A stretch of DNA of 64,000 bases from Bacteroidota bacterium (GTDB taxonomy: Bacteria > Bacteroidota > Ignavibacteria > Ignavibacteriales > Ignavibacteriaceae). A model generated the notes under the pieces. That model was given only the letters and a program-made list of their open reading frames with translations. It searched no databases and was not told the origin of the DNA. Both the position numbers and the translations under genes were made by a program. The stretch covers positions 434,001 to 498,000 of the forward strand of contig JAKALM010000001.1 of NCBI GenBank assembly GCA_021824145.1, given 5' to 3'. Shown piece after piece: positions 18,373-27,212 of the stretch (position 1 is its first letter; every line of letters begins with the position of its first letter).

Positions 18373-20199
18373 ATGAAATTATTTTTTTATAGTTCAGTCT
18401 TTTTTGTTCTAATTAGTTCAACAGTTTACTCACAGCAAGATTCAGTTTTAGCCAAAGTCGGTCCAGACAAAATTACCGGTAAAATGTTTAAAGAAAGATT
18501 TGAACTTACACCTCAAGTTTATAAGCATGAAGGAAATCATTATTCAAAAAAAGAAGATCTTCTTTATTCTTTAATTGCCGAAAAACTTTGGGCGCTCGAA
18601 GCATCTAAAATTGGGCTAGATACTACTGAAATTATGAAAACTTCTTTTAAAGCTTTGGAAGATATGTTTGTAAGAGATGCACTTTATAAAATTGAAGTGA
18701 TGGATAAAGTAAAAATTCCAGATCAGGAAATTATCAACGAATTGAAAAAAGAATATTCAAAACTTGATGTTAAAACTTTGTATTCTACAGACTCTGCTGA
18801 AATTTTTTATTCGTATGCTAAATTGAAAAAAGGTGTACAGTTTGATTCTCTCCAAACATTGAAAGATGAAAAGGAAACATCGTTTGAAGTTAAACAAGGA
18901 GTCTTTCAAAAAGCTGTTGAGGATTCATTGTTCGATTTATCAAAAGGACAATGTACTCTGCCAATAAAATCAAACTCGGGTTGGTTTATTTTTTATCTTG
19001 AAAACAAAACAAATACATCATTTACTTCCGAAGATATTGCTAGTAAAGTAAAAAGTATTAAAAATAAAATCGAACATGAAAAAGCTGCTCAAATTGGGGA
19101 GGAATTTTTAAAAAATTTCTTTGCGGGTAAACAGGTTCCAATTGATCCCGAATTGCTGAAGAAAATCTCTTCTAAATTCACATCTATTCTTCAGGAAAGA
19201 AAATTAAAAGATGATATTCCAGACACTTCAAATGTATATCTTAAACCGAAAGATTTTTTGAAAGTTGAAAATGAATTTGCCCCTGATACGTTGAAAGAAA
19301 TTTTTATAAAATTTGAAAATAATCCTTTTACAGTTGAAGATTTTCTAAGATATTTTGCCTTCGAAGGCTTTTACTCAAAGGAGGTGAATTCAGAAATCAT
19401 TGATGCAAAGATAAATGCTCGAGTTAGGCAGATAGTAGAAGATGAGCTTTTGTCAAGAGAAGGTTATCGGCGTGGACTTGAAAATCTTCCTGAGGTTCAA
19501 TCATCAATAAATATGTGGAGAGATAACTATCTTGCTCAACTATTGAAAGATAAGTTTGTCGATTCAATCAAAGTAACAAATGAAGAAGTTCATAATTATT
19601 ATGATGGCATCGGGAAAGAAAAAAATCCAAATGACATAATGGTAAATGTTCAGGAAATTTTAACAGACAGCTTAGATGTAATTAATAAAGTTTTAAATGA
19701 ACTTAAAAATGGTGCTGATTTCGGAAAGCTTGCTTCAATTTATACTAAAAGAATTTGGACGCGCAGCAAAGGCGGTGAATTTGGATTTTTCCCTTCAACA
19801 ATGTATGGTGATATTGGAAAAATTGCAGCTACAATGAAAATAGGCGAAATTTATGGCCCAATTAAAACGCCGAACGGTTATTCATTATTTAAATTGATTG
19901 GTAAAAAAGAAAAAGATGAAAAACCTACCAAACCTTTTGTTGAAATGAAGAATGAATTAACAAAGGAATTATTAGGTAAAAAACGAAGTGACTTTTTTAT
20001 AAATTATACAGCAAAACTTGCAAATGAGTTTGGTGTTTCAATAAATCAAAATTATTTATCTTCAATACAGGTTAACGACTTTAACATGTATGTATATCGT
20101 TATATGGGATTTGGCGGAAGAATTTCTGCAGTTCCAGTTACAATTCCATTTGTTGAATGGTATAAACCGTGGATAGATGAAAAAAAAGTTGTACCTTAA
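18373..20199 (+). CDS. Periplasmic peptidyl-prolyl isomerase, PpiC/SurA type
   Basis: This is a 608-residue exported foldase. It has a signal peptide (MKLFFYSSVFFVLISSTVYSQ), then a SurA-like chaperone region beginning VLAKVGPDKITGKMFKERFELT. An EEVHNYYDGIG helix precedes a parvulin/rotamase domain at about residues 425-530: VNVQEILTDS, DFGKLASIYTKR, GGEFGFFPS, YGPIKTPNGYSLFKLIGKKE. An additional degenerate rotamase-like segment lies near 160-210 (GVFQKAVEDSLFDLSKGQ). It probably assists folding of outer-membrane proteins. The gene sits 6 bp downstream of the ICMT-like gene and 89 bp upstream of hslV. Confidence 0.85.
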   Translation: MKLFFYSSVFFVLISSTVYSQQDSVLAKVGPDKITGKMFKERFELTPQVYKHEGNHYSKKEDLLYSLIAEKLWALEASKIGLDTTEIMKTSFKALEDMFVRDALYKIEVMDKVKIPDQEIINELKKEYSKLDVKTLYSTDSAEIFYSYAKLKKGVQFDSLQTLKDEKETSFEVKQGVFQKAVEDSLFDLSKGQCTLPIKSNSGWFIFYLENKTNTSFTSEDIASKVKSIKNKIEHEKAAQIGEEFLKNFFAGKQVPIDPELLKKISSKFTSILQERKLKDDIPDTSNVYLKPKDFLKVENEFAPDTLKEIFIKFENNPFTVEDFLRYFAFEGFYSKEVNSEIIDAKINARVRQIVEDELLSREGYRRGLENLPEVQSSINMWRDNYLAQLLKDKFVDSIKVTNEEVHNYYDGIGKEKNPNDIMVNVQEILTDSLDVINKVLNELKNGADFGKLASIYTKRIWTRSKGGEFGFFPSTMYGDIGKIAATMKIGEIYGPIKTPNGYSLFKLIGKKEKDEKPTKPFVEMKNELTKELLGKKRSDFFINYTAKLANEFGVSINQNYLSSIQVNDFNMYVYRYMGFGGRISAVPVTIPFVEWYKPWIDEKKVVP

Positions 20200-20288
20200 A
20201 GAGTTAGTTTAAATTCTTTTTTAAAGATTCTTTAAAATTATTATTGTATATAATTAATTAAACTTTCTTGTAGATCGGAAGTTGAAAT

Positions 20289-20825
20289 ATGGAAAATAAA
20301 ATTCATGCAACAACTATTTTAGGAGTTGTACATAACGGTGAGGCTGCAATTGGCGGCGATGGGCAAGTTACTCTTGGCAACACTGTTATGAAGCATAATG
20401 CAATGAAAATTAGAAAACTAAATAATGGAAAAGCTTTATGCGGATTTGCCGGTGCTTCTGCAGATGCATTTACATTAATGGAAAGATTTGAAGATAAACT
20501 TGAGCAATATCGCGGTAATGTAAACAGAGCTGCAGTTGAATTAGCGAAAGACTGGCGGACTGATAAATATTTACGAAAACTTGAAGCAATGTTAGCAGTT
20601 GTTACTGAAGATAAAGCCCTAATTATTTCAGGTAACGGAGATGTAATTGAGCCTGACGATCAAATTGTTGCAATCGGCTCAGGCGGAATGTATGCTCTTT
20701 CTGCAGCTCGTATGCTAAAAAAATACAGCAAACTTTCTGCAAAAGAAATTGTTGCCGAATCTTTGAAAACTGCCTCAGAAATTTGTATCTATACAAATGA
20801 TAAAATAAATGTTGAAGTCTTATAA
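20289..20825 (+). CDS. hslV: ATP-dependent protease subunit HslV
   Basis: This is the peptidase of the HslUV (ClpQY) proteasome-like complex, 178 aa. The catalytic N-terminal threonine is T8, in HATTILGV, so a 7-residue propeptide is removed. Other core motifs are [30 protein letters not shown] and [20 protein letters not shown]. The C terminus contains [17 protein letters not shown] and the acidic [10 protein letters not shown] end. It lies 17 bp upstream of hslU in the usual V-U order, so cotranslation is expected. Confidence 0.97.
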   Translation: MENKIHATTILGVVHNGEAAIGGDGQVTLGNTVMKHNAMKIRKLNNGKALCGFAGASADAFTLMERFEDKLEQYRGNVNRAAVELAKDWRTDKYLRKLEAMLAVVTEDKALIISGNGDVIEPDDQIVAIGSGGMYALSAARMLKKYSKLSAKEIVAESLKTASEICIYTNDKINVEVL

Positions 20826-20842
20826 AAAATTATAAAAAGAAT

Positions 20843-22219
20843 ATGAAAAATAAATCGATGAGGGCATTTACACCTTCTCAAATAGTAAATGAACTTGACA
20901 AATATATAATTGGCCAAACCGAAGCTAAAAGAGCTGTGGCTATTGCTTTGAGAAATAGATGGCGAAGACAGCAAGTACCTGCTGAATTACGCGAAGAAAT
21001 TTTACCAAATAATATTATTTTAATTGGGCCAACAGGTGTTGGTAAAACCGAAATTGCAAGGCGCTTGGCAAAGCTGGCTGAAGCTCCCTTTATAAAAGTT
21101 GAAGCTTCAAAATTTACTGAAGTTGGTTATGTTGGAAGAGATGTAGAATCTATGATTCGTGATCTAGCTGATTATGCTGTTAACATGGTTAAATCTGAAA
21201 AGACAGCCCAAGTTCAATCACATGCTGAAGAACTAGCAGATGAAAAAATTCTTGACCTTTTAATTCCCCCAGTAAAAAAATCTGTTGGACTAACTGAAAA
21301 TAATGAAGGTGAAGTCAATAATGAAGCTTTTCAGAATCAAAAAACACGCGAATGGATGAAGCAAAAATTGAAAAGCGGAGAAATGAATGACAAAATGGTT
21401 GAGTTTGATGCAAATTCACAAAACTCAATTGGCATGCAAGTACTGGGACCATTCGGTTTAGACGATTTAGGAATCAACTTCCAGGAAATTATGGGCAACA
21501 TAATGCCCAAGAAAAAGAAAAAAAGAAAAACTACAATTTCTGAAGCAAGAAAAATTATTGCACAAGAAGAAGCTCAAAAATTAATTGACATGGAAGCTGT
21601 TCAGAAAGAAGCAATTGATAGAGTACAGGATTCTGGAATAATTTTTATTGATGAAATTGATAAAGTTGCTGGCGGAGGTAAAGGGCAAGGACCTGATGTT
21701 TCTCGAGAAGGAGTTCAAAGGGATTTGCTTCCAATTGTTGAAGGATCAAACGTTAATACAAAATATGGCGTTGTAAAAACAGATCACATTTTGTTTATAG
21801 CATCTGGAGCTTTTCATGTTTCTAAACCTTCCGATCTTATCCCTGAGTTGCAAGGCAGGTTTCCGATTCGTGTTGAGTTGAAAAGTCTTACTCAAGAAGA
21901 TTTTGTTAAAATATTGACCATGCCGGAGAATGCTTTACTCAAACAATACAATGCACTTCTTGAAACTGAAGGTGTTAAGTTGGAGTTCACACCTGATGCA
22001 ATAAAAGAGATAGCACGAATTGCTTCTGAAGTGAATGAACAAGTTGAAAATATTGGCGCACGAAGGCTCCATACCATACTGACAACTTTATTAGATGAAA
22101 TTCTTTTTGATGTGCCTGATAAAATTCCGAATGAAAAAGTTAAAATTACCGCAAAATCTGTAAAACAAAAGTTGGATAGCATTGTAAAGAATAGAGACTT
22201 AAGTAAATTTATTCTTTAA
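20843..22219 (+). CDS. hslU: HslUV protease ATPase subunit HslU
   Basis: This is the AAA+ unfoldase that feeds substrates to HslV (458 aa). It begins with [23 protein letters not shown] and has Walker A in [15 protein letters not shown]. The intermediate (I) domain of about 130 residues includes [20 protein letters not shown]. Walker B is in [13 protein letters not shown], and the sensor and arginine-finger region is in [12 protein letters not shown]. The C terminus ends with the HslV-docking tail [10 protein letters not shown]. The order and spacing with hslV are standard. Confidence 0.97.
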   Translation: MKNKSMRAFTPSQIVNELDKYIIGQTEAKRAVAIALRNRWRRQQVPAELREEILPNNIILIGPTGVGKTEIARRLAKLAEAPFIKVEASKFTEVGYVGRDVESMIRDLADYAVNMVKSEKTAQVQSHAEELADEKILDLLIPPVKKSVGLTENNEGEVNNEAFQNQKTREWMKQKLKSGEMNDKMVEFDANSQNSIGMQVLGPFGLDDLGINFQEIMGNIMPKKKKKRKTTISEARKIIAQEEAQKLIDMEAVQKEAIDRVQDSGIIFIDEIDKVAGGGKGQGPDVSREGVQRDLLPIVEGSNVNTKYGVVKTDHILFIASGAFHVSKPSDLIPELQGRFPIRVELKSLTQEDFVKILTMPENALLKQYNALLETEGVKLEFTPDAIKEIARIASEVNEQVENIGARRLHTILTTLLDEILFDVPDKIPNEKVKITAKSVKQKLDSIVKNRDLSKFIL

Positions 22220-22245
22220 GAAACTAGAAATAATTTGAAAAACTC

Positions 22246-24705
22246 ATGACAAATTTTCAAACCTTGGTCAAGAACAAGTTTTTTGTAAAATTATTTCTAG
22301 CAATTTTATCAATTGTAATTTTATCTTTTATCCATCAGCCTGATGAATTCTTAGACAAAAATATCGAAACTTCCTTTGCATTGATGAGGGGACAGCAGCA
22401 GCCAGATACAAATATAGTTTTAATTGATATTACTGCATCAGATATTAATAACCTTGGTTACTGGCCGCTAAAAAGAAGCTACTATGCACTTTTGATTAAA
22501 AATCTTATTGACTATAAAGTAAAAACTATTGGATTGGAAGTTTTTCTAAGTGCTAAGTTTGTAACACAAACTATTTATGATAATCTAGTTACAAAAGTAA
22601 TTGAAAACTCCGGAAATGTTGTGTTAAGCTCAGTCGCTGGAAATGTTATTGACCAAAATGGGAAATTTTATACTGATTCTTTAAGTTACCCAAGCCCAAA
22701 ACTGCTAGATGAAAATATTAAAACTGGGCATCTTAATTACTTTGATGGAAACGGGATTCAAATTCCACTTATTATTCATAGTGGGAAAAATATTGTTAGT
22801 GCATTTTCTTATCAACTAGCTAATAAAAAACTTGATGCTAAAGACGGACAATATCTTAAAATTAATTTTGTCTCTTCATGGAAGAAATTTAAAAGATATT
22901 CACTGTTAAATTTTTTTCATTTAGTTAATCGTCAGTCTGATAACCTTCAATCATTAAAAGATAAAATTGTAATAATCGGTATCAGCGATCCTCAGATTGC
23001 TTCAGATTTTAAGACTTCCTTTGATGACAATATGCCTGGATTTGCAATTCATGCTTTTGCGCTTGACAATATTCTTCATCATCGGTGGCTAAATGACAAC
23101 TTTATTCTAACATCGGAAATAATTTTTGCGGTTATTATTTTATTTCTATTATTCATAGAGGAAAAGAAACTAAAATTTTCTATTCTGAAATTTAAAATTT
23201 ATACTTTGGTTATTTTCTTAATGATCACCTTCTTTGTTTACTCATTCCTAAATATTGAACTATCTTATTCATTCTTTTTGATCCCTTTGTTTGTTGTTGG
23301 TATAGCTGATATTATTTTCATCCTTACTGAAGACAAAATTAAATTGCAAGGAGTAAAAGATGAAGCAAACCTGCTTAAGAGATTGCTTTCAAAAAAAGAA
23401 GATGAACTTGAAAAACTACAAAAGGAATTAAATTTATCTCATGATGATGGATCGAATTCCCTTATAAATAAAATAAAATTGTTAAAGGCTGATATTGAAA
23501 AACTAAAAGAAAATGAAGCTGATAATAAAGAAGCATCTGAAATATTTAATGGTGAAGCAAAAGAATTTGAGCATATAATTTACCGTTCAAAAGCAATGTC
23601 CAATGTTGTTGATACAATAAAAAAAGTTTCAAAAGGAAATGCAAACATTTTAATTTTAGGAGAAAGCGGTACCGGCAAAGAGTTAGTTGCCAACGCTATT
23701 CATTCTCAAAGCGAAAGAAGTAAAAATAATTTTGTTGCTGTTAATTGCGGTGCTCTTTCTGATACCTTATTAGAAAGTGAATTGTTCGGACATGTGAAAG
23801 GAGCATTTACAGGCGCTGTTGCTGATAAAATCGGAAGATTTGAAGCGGCAAACAAAGGGACAATTTTTCTTGACGAAATTGCGGAGACTTCTGAGAATTT
23901 TCAAGTAAAATTATTGCGTGTTATTCAAACCGGAGATTTTGAAAAAGTTGGTTCTTCAAAAACATTTCATACAGATGTTCGAATTATTGCGGCAACAAAT
24001 CGGCAGTTAGAGTCTTTTGTGAAAGAAAAGAAATTTCGGGAAGATCTTTATTATAGGTTAAATGTTATAAAAATAGAACTGCCGCCTTTAAGAGAAAGAA
24101 AAGAAGATATAGAAATATTAACTCAAAAATTTTTAGCTGGAGAAGGTGTAGAATATAAATTGTCCGAAGCAGTGCTTGAAGCTTTGATAAAATATGAATG
24201 GAAAGGTAATGTAAGAGAATTAGAGGCAGTGATAAAACGTTCAGTAATTTTTGCAAAGTCAGTCGGCAGAAATTTAATTCAGCTATCTGATTTACCAGAA
24301 GAAATAGTTAAGGATAGTAAATTTAATTTTGACGATATTGTGATGGAATCTCTTCGAAATAAAAAGTTTACCCGATCATCAATTATAGATACTGCAAAAG
24401 AGCTTGGTAATATAAGCCGAACAGTTATTTCCGAAAATTTCCGTGGTTATTCACTTAAAGTTTATGTTGAAAATAATTATGACCTGGAAAAATCCGTAAG
24501 TGTTATTTCCTCAACAGATGATGAAGAAGTTAAAGAACGTGTAAGAATTAAACTGCAAATATTTCTAAAAAATATTGAGCACGATATAAAAGAACTTCCG
24601 TTAACTGATTTTGAAATCATAAAGGCAAAATTTTCGTCTAAATACAAAAACCTTCCTCATAAGTTTCACCAATACTTGGATGACATTATAAAACATCAGA
24701 TATGA
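22246..24705 (+). CDS. CHASE2-sensor sigma-54-dependent transcriptional activator
   Basis: This 819-residue membrane-bound enhancer-binding protein begins with a TM helix (residues 13-30). A CHASE2-like periplasmic sensor follows to about 280, with DTNIVLIDITASDIN and LKDKIVIIGISDPQ. Three more TM helices lie at about 287-307, 319-337 and 342-364, followed by a coiled coil (370-430). The AAA+ sigma-54 interaction domain has Walker A GESGTGKE (about 472), GAFTGA (about 521), FLDEIAE (about 541) and GNVRELEA. No Fis-type HTH is evident; the C-terminal RSSIIDTAKELGNISRTVIS may be a divergent HTH. It fuses an extracytoplasmic sensor directly to the activator, with no separate kinase. It lies 26 bp downstream of hslU. 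Confidence 0.88.
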   Translation: MTNFQTLVKNKFFVKLFLAILSIVILSFIHQPDEFLDKNIETSFALMRGQQQPDTNIVLIDITASDINNLGYWPLKRSYYALLIKNLIDYKVKTIGLEVFLSAKFVTQTIYDNLVTKVIENSGNVVLSSVAGNVIDQNGKFYTDSLSYPSPKLLDENIKTGHLNYFDGNGIQIPLIIHSGKNIVSAFSYQLANKKLDAKDGQYLKINFVSSWKKFKRYSLLNFFHLVNRQSDNLQSLKDKIVIIGISDPQIASDFKTSFDDNMPGFAIHAFALDNILHHRWLNDNFILTSEIIFAVIILFLLFIEEKKLKFSILKFKIYTLVIFLMITFFVYSFLNIELSYSFFLIPLFVVGIADIIFILTEDKIKLQGVKDEANLLKRLLSKKEDELEKLQKELNLSHDDGSNSLINKIKLLKADIEKLKENEADNKEASEIFNGEAKEFEHIIYRSKAMSNVVDTIKKVSKGNANILILGESGTGKELVANAIHSQSERSKNNFVAVNCGALSDTLLESELFGHVKGAFTGAVADKIGRFEAANKGTIFLDEIAETSENFQVKLLRVIQTGDFEKVGSSKTFHTDVRIIAATNRQLESFVKEKKFREDLYYRLNVIKIELPPLRERKEDIEILTQKFLAGEGVEYKLSEAVLEALIKYEWKGNVRELEAVIKRSVIFAKSVGRNLIQLSDLPEEIVKDSKFNFDDIVMESLRNKKFTRSSIIDTAKELGNISRTVISENFRGYSLKVYVENNYDLEKSVSVISSTDDEEVKERVRIKLQIFLKNIEHDIKELPLTDFEIIKAKFSSKYKNLPHKFHQYLDDIIKHQI

Positions 24706-25019
24706 TAATTATAAAGTTTTTGGATATTAATCAGCTTTACTAACCGAATCTCACAATATTTTACTGCTTAACAAAAATCTATGACCTAGATTAAATAATA
24801 GGATTAAATTGTTAGTAACGTTTTCAGTTCTATTATGGTCAAAAAATTAAAGTGAAAAATTTAATTTTTGCAGTTGTTCAATTTTTGAAATTTCCTGTAT
24901 AAAAAAATATTCAGTATTTCTATAAAAAGTTTTTAATTTTATTGAAAATTTCAGGCACGATCATTGTGATCTGAGTTCTACATTTTTATAATTATACTTT
25001 TATTGAATAGGAGGATCTA
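24706..25019. other. Intergenic region upstream of the outer-membrane-type gene
   Basis: These 314 bp are AT-rich and lack a reading frame. They hold the sigma-54 promoter candidate (24953-24967) and an AGGAGG ribosome-binding site (25009-25014), which is 5 bp before ATG 25020. I see no terminator for the activator gene that ends at 24705. Confidence 0.6.
24953..24967 (+). promoter_or_regulatory. Candidate sigma-54 (-24/-12) promoter
   Basis: The sequence AGGCACGATCATTGT compares with the RpoN consensus TGGCACGNNNNTTGC. The -24 block GGCACG is perfect, the spacing to TTG is exact, and 9 of the 11 fixed positions match (mismatches: the first T and the last C). Transcription would begin near 24978, about 42 bp before the ATG at 25020. 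It lies 248 bp downstream of an RpoN-activator gene and within 8 kb of rpoN. Confidence 0.6.
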
Positions 25020-25913
25020 ATGTTTAACAAAAAAATATTGTTCATAATAATTCTAAGTTTTGTAACAGTAGCTTACAATTTTGCTCAAGATGAAGATTCA
25101 ACTGAAACGAGCAATAGCGGCTGGAAACATAAACATCATTTTAAATTTATGATGTTCCATGATGAGTTTAAAGGAAAACCAACAATCTCATTAAATTATG
25201 GATTATCAAAATTATCAACAAAAAATTTTGATGAGACATTTGCAAAACCCAATTTGATTGAATTAAAATTAGGTTACACTCGTGAAAATGAAAATGATAT
25301 GGAAGAAAATATTCTTGATTATAATTATAAGTATTTTTATGTAAGCAACATCTCAACAAATTTATCCAATACAAATTCAAATAATGCCGAGCTTAAAACT
25401 AATTTATGGCGTTTTGGTTTTGGCAGATCTTCTGGTTATGGATATAAAATAGGATCTGCTGCAATTATTCCATATCATACTTATTCATTCGAGTGGTCTA
25501 ATCTGAAAATGCTTGATAATCCGGGAACTATCAATGATCAATCAATTACAAATCTCTATAATAATTCGTTTAGGTTTGGAACAAGCAGCGAAGGCGGAAT
25601 AAGAGTTAAAATAATTTCGCATTTAGTTTTAGAAGCAGGATATGAACGTTCAATAATTTTTCCAAGACATATTTTTTGGAAATGGATTGGAAGTTCTTTG
25701 ATAGAAGCTGCTGGACAATGGGGAATTGATGGCTTTGTAAATGAAATACTCGATTCATCTCCTTATGCAGCTCCGGTTGTAAATTTTGTTTTGAAAAATG
25801 CTTTGTCGTATGGAATTTATGAATTGCGCCAAGAAAAAATGAATTGGCCTTTTGATACCGTAGCGCCGCTTTCATATGATCAATTTAAATTTGGATTTAC
25901 ATTCGAATTTTGA
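25020..25913 (+). CDS. Probable outer-membrane beta-barrel protein, unknown function
   Basis: This 297-residue protein has a signal peptide (ILFIIILSFVTVAYNFAQ). The mature part alternates polar and aromatic residues as in a beta-barrel, for example YNYKYFYVSNIST and FRFGTSSEGGIRV, and ends FGFTFEF with a terminal phenylalanine. No family is recognised. The first mature segment (WKHKHHFKFMMFHDEF) is His-rich. It has a strong AGGAGG ribosome-binding site and the sigma-54 promoter candidate upstream, which suggests tight, conditional and high expression. A terminator hairpin follows at 25948-25973. Confidence 0.6.
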   Translation: MFNKKILFIIILSFVTVAYNFAQDEDSTETSNSGWKHKHHFKFMMFHDEFKGKPTISLNYGLSKLSTKNFDETFAKPNLIELKLGYTRENENDMEENILDYNYKYFYVSNISTNLSNTNSNNAELKTNLWRFGFGRSSGYGYKIGSAAIIPYHTYSFEWSNLKMLDNPGTINDQSITNLYNNSFRFGTSSEGGIRVKIISHLVLEAGYERSIIFPRHIFWKWIGSSLIEAAGQWGIDGFVNEILDSSPYAAPVVNFVLKNALSYGIYELRQEKMNWPFDTVAPLSYDQFKFGFTFEF

Positions 25914-25947
25914 AAGTAACTGAATTTAAAATTAAAATTTATTTTGA

Positions 25948-25973
25948 AACCCGGATTGTATAAGATTCGGGTT
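25948..25973. terminator. Bidirectional terminator between convergent genes
   Basis: A 9-bp stem AACCCGGAT / ATTCGGGTT (one G-T wobble) is followed by TATTTTT on the plus strand. On the minus strand it ends within 5 bp of the next gene's stop. It serves the plus-strand OMP gene and possibly the convergent metallophosphoesterase gene. Confidence 0.75.
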
Positions 25974-25977
25974 ATTT

Positions 25978-27120
25978 TTAGATGAATTTGATTTTAAGGT
26001 TTACTATTTCAGAATTACTGCCGATTTTTACTGGAGGCCCCCAAGTTCCTGCACCACATGAAACATAATATTGTGTATTGCCTTTTTTCAAATAACCCCA
26101 GCTAATTTCATAAATCATTTTTGTTATAAGATTTGCTGGGAAGATTTGCCCATGATGAGTATGACCTGAAATCTGTAAATCTATATTATTCTTTTCAGCT
26201 TCATCCAAACCAAACGGAGTATGATCCATCAAAATTATTGGAAGAGATTTATCAACACCGTTCATTAGTTCGGCTAAAGTTTTTCTATCTTGTTTAGTAA
26301 ATTGTTTCTTTGCGCGGTCATCTCTTCCGATGATGTAAAATGAATCATCAATTTTAATTGAAGAATCACGTAAAAGTTTTATACCAAAATTTTCGATGTA
26401 TTTTTCACATCCGTCAATGCCATTGATAAATTCATGATTGCCGGTAATCGCATACGATCCAAATTTCGATTTTAAATAAAGAAGAGATGAACCAATGTTT
26501 CTATTAATTAATGTTTCCGCTCTATCATCAACCAAATCGCCGGCAATAAAAATAATATCCGGATTTAGCTCGTTAACCTTTTGAACAATTCTTTTAAGAT
26601 GTCTTCCATTGTTTATCGGGGAAAGATGAATATCAGAAATCAAAACTGCATTCAATTCATTTAAATTGCTCGATCCTTTTCGTAAATCTAAGTTCAGAGT
26701 TTTTACAGAAAGAATTTGTGTGTTGATATATCCGGCAAGAACAATAATCGAAACAATAATAACAACTGTTAAAGCAATAATCTGCTTAGTTAAAATATAA
26801 TTTTGATTTATGAAAGTTGGTACAAAATGAAAAATTGTCAAAAAAAATCGTGCAGCATCAATAAATAAAGCTGCTAATAAAAAATAAACCATAAATGCGA
26901 ACCAGAAAGAACCAATGCCGAGTAAAACATCATATAGAAATGGCGAAAGAATTTTTTCCATTGTTTTTGCCCCAATGTAAGAAAGAGATGCAACAACAAA
27001 CAATATTAAATATGGAATTTTTAAGTGTGGACTTCCTTCAAGTGCTTGCCAGCCTCTAATAAAAATATAATAGTTTAAAGAAGCATAAACAGTAAAAAAT
27101 ATTGAAAAGAATATTGCCAT
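25978..27120 (-). CDS. Membrane-anchored metallophosphoesterase
   Basis: This 380-residue protein has four or five N-terminal transmembrane helices (residues 1-140). A calcineurin-like phosphoesterase domain of the YaeI/UDP-diacylglucosamine-hydrolase-like type follows. Metal-binding motifs are in order: LISDIHLSP, FIAGDLVDDRAE, ITGNHEF, then DHTP and SGHTHHGQIFP. YaeI-like enzymes can hydrolyse lipid-linked or cyclic phosphodiesters, but the substrate here is unknown. The gene is downstream of carB on the same strand with a 92-bp gap. Confidence 0.85.
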   Translation of the reverse strand: MAIFFSIFFTVYASLNYYIFIRGWQALEGSPHLKIPYLILFVVASLSYIGAKTMEKILSPFLYDVLLGIGSFWFAFMVYFLLAALFIDAARFFLTIFHFVPTFINQNYILTKQIIALTVVIIVSIIVLAGYINTQILSVKTLNLDLRKGSSNLNELNAVLISDIHLSPINNGRHLKRIVQKVNELNPDIIFIAGDLVDDRAETLINRNIGSSLLYLKSKFGSYAITGNHEFINGIDGCEKYIENFGIKLLRDSSIKIDDSFYIIGRDDRAKKQFTKQDRKTLAELMNGVDKSLPIILMDHTPFGLDEAEKNNIDLQISGHTHHGQIFPANLITKMIYEISWGYLKKGNTQYYVSCGAGTWGPPVKIGSNSEIVNLKIKFI

Positions 27121-27158
27121 TTCTAGTTAGATTTTTTGATCTCGAACTTACTCTTAAA

Positions 27159-27186
27159 CTTGAACCTTTATTTGTGGAAGTTCAAG
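27159..27186 (-). terminator. Possible weak terminator after carB
   Basis: A 7-bp stem CTTGAAC / GTTCAAG with a 14-base loop lies 27 bp after the carB stop on the minus strand. The T-run after the hairpin is short (TTTAAG), so it may be only partial. Confidence 0.3.
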
Positions 27187-27212
27187 AATATGCCCACGGT
27201 TATTATTTTTGT

